64,000 nt of DNA from Chlorops oryzae (lineage: Eukaryota > Arthropoda > Insecta > Diptera > Chloropidae): contig CM035807.1 in the NCBI GenBank assembly GCA_020466095.1, positions 40,202,348 through 40,266,347 on the forward strand. Direction: 5' to 3'. Positions within the stretch are counted from its first letter, which is position 1; the number at the start of each line of letters is the position of its first letter. This document shows positions 55,856 to 64,000 of this stretch, one piece after another. The position numbers and the translations under genes are program-made. The notes beneath the pieces are model-generated. The model was given only the letters and a program-made list of their open reading frames with translations. It ran no database searches and was not told the origin of the DNA.

Positions 55856-57312
55856 TTTCATTTTTGGTTATTATTATGAAGCACAAAGTATTCGCGAATG
55901 ATGGTCACGGTCAAATTTAAACCGTAAGAGAGCATTAAGTCTAGCTGCGATATACTCAATTCCAAATAGTGCAAATGAAATTTTTGCGAATTTCGCGAAT
56001 TGTGGTCATGGTCAAAATTTTACCATAAGTGACCACTTTATTTGGCGGCTAACTGCACAATCAGAAGAAGCCAAAAATCCGTTTATATACAGATATGAGA
56101 AAAAGAGAAAGAGTGGTTTTTTCTTATGTGTATAATGATGACCATTGTAATAGCGAGTCCAAATTTTTTTCAGCCAAAGCTGTACCCACACCAATTGGCT
56201 GGGATGTGGTACATTTGTCATACCTTATTAGCGGTTTAACCTCAGGAAAAATAGGATTTATAAACAAACTTGAACTTTTTTTATGTGATGAAATTCTTAA
56301 AAGAGCAATCTTTGGCTTACAATGGCCAGCCAGCAATTTCTTATTTAAGACAAATTTTGGTTTAAAATTATACGAACCTTAACTGGAAAAATTGGTAATT
56401 TTTTGCTGAGATTATTTAAATTGATTTAAAAAAAAGTTTAAGTTCGATTTTAAATCCTATTTTTCCTGAGGTTAAACCGCTAATAAGGTATGACAAATGT
56501 ATCACAGATTTGAAGTAAATTAATCGAGGATTTTGAAAAAAATTAGAAAAGTATGTGTTAATAGGACCTTTTTCATACCAAAATGGCTCTCACAGTAAAA
56601 AAATAGAATTTTTTTCAGAATTTTTGACTTTGACCGCTTAATTAACCATCATTGGCTTAAATTCTTACCATGAATTTAATTTTACCTAAAAGCCCATAGA
56701 ATTGGCTTTCAAATCGCTTAACAGTTTTTTTTCTACGATGAACCGTTATCGTGGGAGAGTTTTTTTTCTCGACTTACTGCCTAAAAACTTTAAGGCCCTC
56801 TAACTCCTTAGGGGGGCATTTTCCACCCCCCCCCCCCCCTCCCATACGATTTTTGGTTGATATTGAGCACCCCTATCACCTCCTTTCGGATATACATCCT
56901 TATGCGAAACACCCTGTATAAAATAATAATCATACACTGAGGGAAAAACTGCAACTTAAAATCAAATCCGAGCCATATTAATTCAATATGTTTCAATATA
57001 GAAGAAAAATAATACCGAAACATATTAAAGTAAAAATTTTCAACTTTGATTTGATGTAGTTTCCATATATTTCGTGGAGTATGTTAAAGTTGCATTGATT
57101 TGAAGTTGCACCATATTAATTTGAGTTTGTTTTCATATTAATTCATGAATTGCGTTGAAATTTACGTTGCTACCTATTGAATCAATAAGAAACGTTATTA
57201 AATTAATATGGAAACTCTTCACACAGAAAAATATGACCCCATTAAATCGATAAGATCCCCTTATTGAACAGTTTTTTTTGCACTTACATTGATATAATCA
57301 ATCTAGCAAGCT

Positions 57313-57383
57313 TAAATCATATCGCGCGATGGCGTAGTTGAAGTGTGCTAGACTTGTAATCTGGAAGGCCCGAGTTCGAACCC
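57313..57383 (+). ncRNA. tRNA-like module in left palindrome arm
   Basis: GATGGCGTAGTTGAA resembles an A box. CTAGA-CTTGTAA-TCTGG forms a 5-bp anticodon-like stem with TGT in the anticodon position. GAGTTCGAACCC is a B box. The T-stem does not pair properly, so a working tRNA is unlikely. A mirror copy lies at about 60143-60215 in the right arm (minus strand). Confidence 0.45.
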
Positions 57384-57649
57384 TGCCGCAGGCCAAAGAA
57401 TTTGTGGAAAAATGGAGAATAAAAAACAGGCAAGTAGAATTTTAAGGAATAATTACAGGGAGCAGAAAGTAAGTTGGACGCGAACCAATAAAACAAGTTG
57501 CTTTCGTCGGGTTTTCCAAAAGTCACGCACAAGCACGTTCAAGAAATTCCTATAGAATCTTTTTTTTTAATTTTTTAAGCATAAAAATTTTGTAAAATGT
57601 TTTATTTCTCAGTTTTTCAAATAATGTAAATGTTAAATTATCTACTTTT

Positions 57650-57651
57650 CC

Positions 57652-57684
<33 letters not shown>

Positions 57685-57730
57685 GACGCTCGCTGGAGCA
57701 GGGATCGAACCCACCGACCTGGTTTTTTAC
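57650..57730 (-). ncRNA. tRNA 3'-half-like module ending in an oligo-T tract
   Basis: On the minus strand, GGTCGGTGGGTTCGATCC (a B-box match) is followed by CTGCTCCAGCGAGCGTCGA and then more than 25 T, a Pol III-type terminator. The mirror copy in the right arm is at 59805-59880. It converges on the module at 57313. Confidence 0.45.
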
Positions 57731-58128
57731 AAGAATTCATATCACAATTAAGTAGAATCTAATATTAATTCAATACCGAAAAATATTATTTTAATATGGT
57801 TTCTATATTAAAATCGTCGATATTGCGCCACCTTAATTCAATGGTGTTCCATATTGAATCAAAATTTTTCTACGTTACTAGACTTTCGTTAACGTTTCAC
57901 ATCGAATCAATGTGGTTTTTATTGATTTTATGTGGTTTTTTCTCTGGGTGTACTTCACTTTTTAAATTAATATTGCATATTAAAGTTTTCAAAATCAATG
58001 TCATGCATACATATTCTTAACGTGCAAAGTGAAAAATTACAACACATTTTTCATTTTTCAAATATTTCAGTTGGAATATCCGCTTAATTAACTTTTTTTC
58101 CTCTTTATACAGAAATAAAATCGAAAGG

Positions 58129-58523
58129 TAACGTGCGACACTTTTGTGTGTAACGTGCAACACCGCCTGTTTACGGCCATATAACCAAAATACCAATATA
58201 TTTTGGAGGAAATTATTTTTAATTTCATATCTTTGATCCTTCAGCTTGAATAAAATAAATAGGAACACAGATTTTCACCGCTATAATCGCTAAGTTTTCA
58301 ATAAGTGTGCATCAACCTCAAAAAACACTTCCAAATTTCTGTAACGTGCGACACCACTCTAATCTTCTACAGATCCGAAACGACAACAGATATCCAAAAA
58401 TTTCGTTCCTAGGAAATGTAGGCCTTCAAAAGCTTTATCGATTGCAAAAAAAAAGTTATGACCTTTACCTAGTTCTTTCCAAAATTTTTACAAAAATATG
58501 CGTACGAATGTAACGTGCAACAC
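58129..58523 (+). repeat. TAACGTGCGACAC motif, inner cluster of four
   Basis: Copies at 58129-58141, 58151-58163 (GCAACAC variant), 58341-58353 and 58511-58523 (variant). Mirror copies lie at the start of the right arm (for example GTGTTGCACGTTAC near 59009). The four sit within 420 bp of the inner arm end. Confidence 0.8.
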
Positions 58524-58703
58524 TTTGGCTTTGACCATATGGGCCTTTCCAGAAAAAGTAAACTTTCTGTCGCGTCCGTATATAGCTGATTGCTATTCAA
58601 GACTGCATAGAAACTACGAAAAATATAAAAGGCCGCATAAGCTCTACGAAAATATTGAGAAGCAAAAGTACTTTTTACTGCATACTTGAATTCGGGATTT
58701 TAA

Positions 58704-58945
58704 GGCCCGATATTACAGTGCATACTTAAGGTTTCCTAAGCACTTAAGTAAAGCTTAAGTCTGTAAGGGATTTTAACATTACACATTTTAAGTGCTCCTT
58801 AAATAAGTTTCCAAATTAATTTGATGAAGAAATTTCACAAATTTTACGAATTTGAAAAAATATAAACAAAACATATACTGTTTTAAAATGTGGCCTACCG
58901 TTCGGTACTTAAGCGAGCCTTAAGTATGCACTGTAATATCGGGCC
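58704..58945. mobile_element. MITE in the palindrome spacer, TAA duplication
   Basis: GGCCCGATATTACAGTGCAT and the following ACTTAAGG are perfectly mirrored at the right end. It is flanked by TAA at 58701-58703 and 58946-58948. It occupies more than half of the 430-bp spacer between the palindrome arms. The spacer edges carry direct copies of GTCGCGTCCGTAT. Confidence 0.85.
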
Positions 58946-59846
58946 TAAATTGCTCATTTACTTTAGTGTCGCGTCCGTATGGAAATGCCCATATGGTCAA
59001 AGCCAAAGTGTTGCACGTTACATTCGTACGCATATTTTTGTAAAAATTTTGGAAAGAACTAGGTAAAGGTCATAACTTTTTTTTTGCAATCGATAAAGCT
59101 TTTGAAGGCCTACATTTCCTAGGAACGAAATTTTTGGATATCTGTTGTCGTTTCGGATCTGTAGAAGATTAGAGTGGTGTCGCACGTTACAGAAATTTGG
59201 AAGTGTTTTTTGAGGTTGATGCACACTTATTGAAAACTTAGCGATTATAGCGGTGAAAATCTGTGTTCCTATTTATTTTATTCAAGCTGAAGGATCAAAG
59301 ATATGAAATTAAAAATAATTTCCTCCAAAATATATTGGTATTTTGGTTATATGGCCGTAAACAGGCGGTGTTGCACGTTACACACAAAAGTGTCGCACGT
59401 TACCTTTCGATTTTATTTCTGTATAAAGAGGAAAAAAAGTTAATTAAGCGGATATTCCAACTGAAATATTTGAAAAATGAAAAATGTGTTGTAATTTTTC
59501 ACTTTGCACGTTAAGAATATGTATGCATGACATTGATTTTGAAAACTTTAATATGCAATATTAATTTAAAAAGTGAAGTACACCCAGAGAAAAAACCACA
59601 TAAAATCAATAAAAACCACATTGATTCGATGTGAAACGTTAACGAAAGTCTAGTAACGTAGAAAAATTTTGATTCAATATGGAACACCATTGAATTAAGG
59701 TGGCGCAATATCGACGATTTTAATATAGAAACCATATTAAAATAATATTTTTCGGTATTGAATTAATATTAGATTCTACTTAATTGTGATATGAATTCTT
59801 GTAAAAAACCAGGTCGGTGGGTTCGATCCCTGCTCCAGCGAGCGTC

Positions 59847-59879
<33 letters not shown>

Positions 59880-62230
59880 GGAAAAGTAGATAATTTAACA
59901 TTTACATTATTTGAAAAACTGAGAAATAAAACATTTTACAAAATTTTTATGCTTAAAAAATTAAAAAAAAGATTCTATAGGAATTTCTTGAACGTGCTTG
60001 TGCGTGACTTTTGGAAAACCCGACGAAAGCAACTTGTTTTATTGGTTCGCGTCCAACTTACTTTCTGCTCCCTGTAATTATTCCTTAAAATTCTACTTGC
60101 CTGTTTTTTATTCTCCATTTTTCCACAAATTCTTTGGCCTGCGGCAGGGTTCGAACTCGGGCCTTCCAGATTACAAGTCTAGCACACTTCAACTACGCCA
60201 TCGCGCGATATGATTTAAGCTTGCTAGATTGATTATATCAATGTAAGTGCAAAAAAAACTGTTCAATAAGGGGATCTTATCGATTTAATGGGGTCATATT
60301 TTTCTGTGTGAAGAGTTTCCATATTAATTTAATAACGTTTCTTATTGATTCAATAGGTAGCAACGTAAATTTCAACGCAATTCATGAATTAATATGAAAA
60401 CAAACTCAAATTAATATGGTGCAACTTCAAATCAATGCAACTTTAACATACTCCACGAAATATATGGAAACTACATCAAATCAAAGTTGAAAATTTTTAC
60501 TTTAATATGTTTCGGTATTATTTTTCTTCTATATTGAAACATATTGAATTAATATGGCTCGGATTTGATTTTAAGTTGCAGTTTTTCCCTCAGTGTATGA
60601 TTATTATTTTATACAGGGTGTTTCGCATAAGGATGTATATCCGAAAGGAGGTGATAGGGGTGCTCAATATCAACCAAAAATCGTACGGGAGGGGGGGGGG
60701 GGTGGAAAATGCCCCCCTAAGGAGTTAGAGGGCCTTAAAGTTTTTAGGCAGTAAGTCGAGAAAAAAAACTCTCCCACGATAACGGTTCATCGTAGAAAAA
60801 AAAAACTGTTAAGCGATTTGAAAGCCAATTCTATGGGCTTTTAGGTAAAATTAAATTCATGGTAAGAATTTAAGCCAATGATGGTTAATTAAGCGGTCAA
60901 AGTCAAAAATTCTGAAAAAAATTCTATTTTTTTTACTGTGAGAGCCATTTTGGTATGAAAAAGGTCCTATTAACACATACTTTTCTAATTTTTTTCAAAA
61001 TCCTCGATTAATTTACTTCAAATCTGTGATACATTTGTCATACCTTATTAGCGGTTTAACCTCAGGAAAAATAGGATTTAAAATCGAACTTAAACTTTTT
61101 TTTAAATCAATTTAAATAATCTCAGCAAAAAATTACCAATTTTTCCAGTTAAGGTTCGTATAATTTTTAAACCAAAATTTGTCTTAAATAAGAAATTGCT
61201 GGCTGGCCATTGTAAGCCAAAGATTGCTCTTTTAAGAATTTCATCACATAAAAAAAGTTCAAGTTTGTTTATAAATCCTATTTTTCCTGAGGTTAAACCG
61301 CTAATAAGGTATGACAAATGTACCACATCCCAGCCAATTGGTGTGGGTACAGCTTTGGCTGAAAAAAATTTGGACTCGCTATTACAATGGTCATCATTAT
61401 ACACATAAGAAAAAACCACTCTTTCTCTTTTTCTCATATCTGTATATAAACGGATTTTTGGCTTCTTCTGATTGTGCAGTTAGCCGCCAAATAAAGTGGT
61501 CACTTATGGTAAAATTTTGACCATGACCACAATTCGCGAAATTCGCAAAAATTTCATTTGCACTATTTGGAATTGAGTATATCGCAGCTAGACTTAATGC
61601 TCTCTTACGGTTTAAATTTGACCGTGACCATCATTCGCGAATACTTTGTGCTTCATAATAATAACCAAAAATGAAAGTGTCGCACGTTACACATATTCGT
61701 TGGCCTTGTAGGTTGTTGTAGCTTCTATATGTGAATAATTTCAATATTGATTCAAAAAGTAGACTAAAAATACTCAAAAAAAATCTGCTTGATTCAGTTT
61801 GTTAATTTCTTGAACTATGCGAAAAACATTTTTTTTAAATTCTGGTGTCGCACGTTACACGAAAATATCCTACATTTCAGTGCCATCAAATACATTCACC
61901 GAACGCATTTTTTTTTAAACTCTTTACGTTTTCAGTTAAAATCAACCATATTATTTTGAAATAGAGACTAACAGCATAAAAATTTAAAATATATCTAATA
62001 TATTTTCTTTTTTCTCCGACCCAGAAATGTTTTCCATTGTTGCGAAACACGAGCAATACCTAAAAATGATGTTGTATGCCCATCCTACAATGTTTCTAAT
62101 TGTGTGAAATTCACGTTTCCCGATGCAATGGGATGAGGTCGTTCGGAAAAAAAAAAAAATTTAAACGGTATTTTAAAAAAATTTTTTTTTTACTTTGGTT
62201 TCAGTTCTCGTGGCTTTGACCATATGTATG

Positions 62231-64000
62231 AACCGCATATCGGATATTTGGTTTATTTGGCTTGAAATATTCTTTAAAATCGCCTTTTCTTATTGAAGGT
62301 AGTCAGATCAGGTATCAGTTTTTTGAAAAAATTAGATTAGAGAATTAGAGAAAATATTGTCCTTTTTCTCACGCAAAATTAGATCACGCACGTTGTTTTC
62401 TTTTCTTTGTTGGACGATTACCATTCACCCAGCTACGTAATCGACGCAATTCTTTTTGCTTTGTGAATTATATATAAACGCTTTAGAACATACTAAAAAT
62501 CATTATGCTGGGAGTGCTAAAAATAAGTTTTTTGAAAATCGGTCCCTATTAACACCAATGCCTTATTTGGCTCGAGTACCTTACTCAATTTATCGAGTGA
62601 ATTTTCATGAAATACTTCTACTTACTTTATATTAGGGGTATTCCCTTAAACGTTAAAAGGTCGAAAAAGTGGAAAATTTTAAAATTTTTCATACAAAACT
62701 TCGTTCATTATTTTCTAAGCCTTCTTCATTAACGAGTTTTCGAAATTTTCGAGGCAAATACCCAGCGGTGTAAATGTTCAGGCCATGAAATTTTCAGCGT
62801 AGAAGTAAAACCATACCAGCTCACAAATATGTTAGGCCTGAATTTTCATTAGTAAATAATATGACATGTCTTTGAAGCTGAAAAAATGAATAAATAGTAA
62901 AATATCCTCGATTACAAATTTCCCTTATATACGAAATAGGCATGATATACACTAGATCTGGTATGCGAGGTGGTAACAGCAATGAACGTTATTAAGCAAT
63001 CTCAGTGAAGGTTTTCGTTTTACAATAACACTTTGTAAATCAGCCGGCATAGTCTACGAACGCTTTAACGAACAATATTGCATATGCAACAAAACTTTGC
63101 GTCAGTGCTGCCAAAATAAACAAATTTTCTGATAATGACTAACTCTTGAAATGAAATTTTTTTTGTTTCTTTAGGTACTCATAATTTGTAGTAGATATTA
63201 GCAATGTTATTTGCCATTTATAATTTTTTTCAGTACAAATACGAAAATACACCAACTTCATAAATGACCCTCTTACAAAAACCAATTTTATGTTTAGCAA
63301 TTTTATCAGTTTTGATGTGCAAAAATAGCAAGCAACTAGGGAAAGGAAGAGTTTCGCGATTTTCATGATTAATCAAAAATTTTCAGGACTTTTAGCTTTT
63401 GGGAGTAAGTTATTGTAGCATCTAGGGCGGCCATCAAAATGAGTAAATATTTTGCACAGTTAAACTTCATACTCACATTTTTCATAAAAGGTATAAAAGA
63501 ATAGTACTGAACCACAGGGAAAAATTGCGAGCACAAAAGGGCTATTACACTAGTTTACAAAAAAAAAGAGCAGAGACGAAATGATGGTTTTAAGACTAAA
63601 TTGGGGTCGCTGATCACGAAAATGGCATCCGTTTTTTTCCCAAAGAATAGTTTTTGAGATATGGGCAAAAAACGTGTTTTTTGGATACTTTACGAGATTT
63701 TGCCAAATAACTCCAAAACGGCTCGTCTAAATAAAATAATATTTATATATATAATAATTTAATTATTATAATAATTTTATCAGCATGAAGCAGAAAACTT
63801 TCATCTTTGCAACGATATATCATTTGTAACAATCGGTGTCTTAGTTTTTGAGCTATAGGCATTTGAACTTGAAAAAAGTTGACTTTTTGGGGTTTTTTTT
63901 GAATTTTTAAAATTTCATTTTAACTTTTAAGTACAAAACAATTTTTTTTTATTTTTTTCGGTAACTCAAAATGGTAAACATATATTTAACGTATATAGTT
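62231..64000. other. AT-rich gene-free stretch at window end
   Basis: No coding family, inverted repeat or RNA gene is recognised. The word pattern around 63655-63900 (GAGATATGGGC, GAGCTATAGGC, long T runs) resembles diffuse repetitive sequence also seen near 16200, but no boundaries can be set. Confidence 0.4.

Larger units (their letters stand above)
55301..62230. repeat. Giant palindrome with 3.25-kb arms
   Basis: The left arm (55301-58550) and right arm (58981-62230) are inverted copies. By eye they differ only by rare substitutions and homopolymer-length changes (for example the C-run at 56828 and the A-run at 57653). All four arm ends share the CATATGGTCAAAGCCA word, the outer and inner ends being related. 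No ORF above about 110 codons is found, and the short ones occur in both arms. The arms contain tRNA-like modules, a nested 58-bp inverted repeat (56214-56503) and six copies of a 13-mer. No clear target duplication. Confidence 0.93.

Noticed and set aside
57313..57383. Functional tRNA-Thr(TGT) gene
   Set aside because: The anticodon stem pairs, but the T-stem and acceptor stem do not, so only a tRNA-like relic is supported.
61102..61437. ORF of 111 codons in the right palindrome arm, with a 95-codon equivalent at 56095-56382
   Set aside because: Present in both arms but of different length because of one local change; biased AT-rich composition, no homology, and mirrored frames are equally open.
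55301..62230. Polinton/Maverick or virus-like element suggested by long inverted ends
   Set aside because: No polymerase, integrase, capsid or packaging ATPase coding is present anywhere in the arms or spacer.

Overview
The window looks like a repeat-rich stretch of a higher-fly (Diptera: Schizophora) nuclear genome, plausibly a tephritid-like species with a large genome. The reasons are short 50-60 bp GT-AG introns, a splicing-factor gene very close to the insect SF3B2 family, an irritans-type mariner, a LOA-type LINE, a P-superfamily transposase with a THAP domain, and several hAT and PIF/Harbinger elements. There is no bacterial-type gene organisation. Most of the DNA is nested mobile elements; only one conserved host gene is clearly recognisable.

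Left part (1-8 kb): a dead Tc1-like element, then the minus-strand gene for spliceosomal SF3B2 (five exons visible, 1288-4916; N-terminal exons not found). Its largest intron holds a foldback element carrying a tRNA-like Pol III module. Upstream lie nested short terminal-inverted-repeat (TIR) elements and a non-autonomous hAT (TIR TAGTGTCCGACC) that is built from GGGCTC/GCGCCC word arrays.

8-15.5 kb: a foldback-related GAATTC-rich repeat; a decayed PIF/Harbinger transposase converging on its Myb/SANT-like partner; a repeat family with an approximately 127-bp internal array, split by a mariner; and the 3' end of an old LINE.

15.5-28.6 kb: clear nesting. An intact-looking LOA LINE (16634-22153, two overlapping ORFs, 12-bp target-site duplication, TSD) sits inside a hAT element (15593-22358, 8-bp TSD), which itself interrupts an older coding-like sequence. 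Further TIR elements and the second TAGTGTCCGACC hAT follow, then a coding-like region with an internal duplication.

28.6-40 kb: a second Harbinger relic broken by a 40-bp hairpin satellite; nested TIR elements with a TAA duplication; a composite foldback; a decayed transposon-like gene of a family I recognise but cannot name; and a Ty3/gypsy pol fragment fused in frame to LINE reverse transcriptase.

40-55 kb: tRNA-like modules; a small two-exon basic-protein candidate; hAT elements sharing the CAAGTATTACAG TIR; broken gypsy pieces; and a P-superfamily element with a nearly complete but disabled THAP transposase. That element and two miniature inverted-repeat elements (MITEs) all lie at one CCTGGAT site inside an older hAT-like transposase.

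55.3-62.2 kb: a giant near-perfect palindrome (about 3.25-kb arms, 430-bp spacer) with no long ORF, carrying six dispersed copies per arm of a 13-mer, TAACGTGCGACAC or its variant. The last 1.8 kb is AT-rich with nothing recognised.

All assignments rest on reading the sequence and on remembered family motifs. No database search was run.
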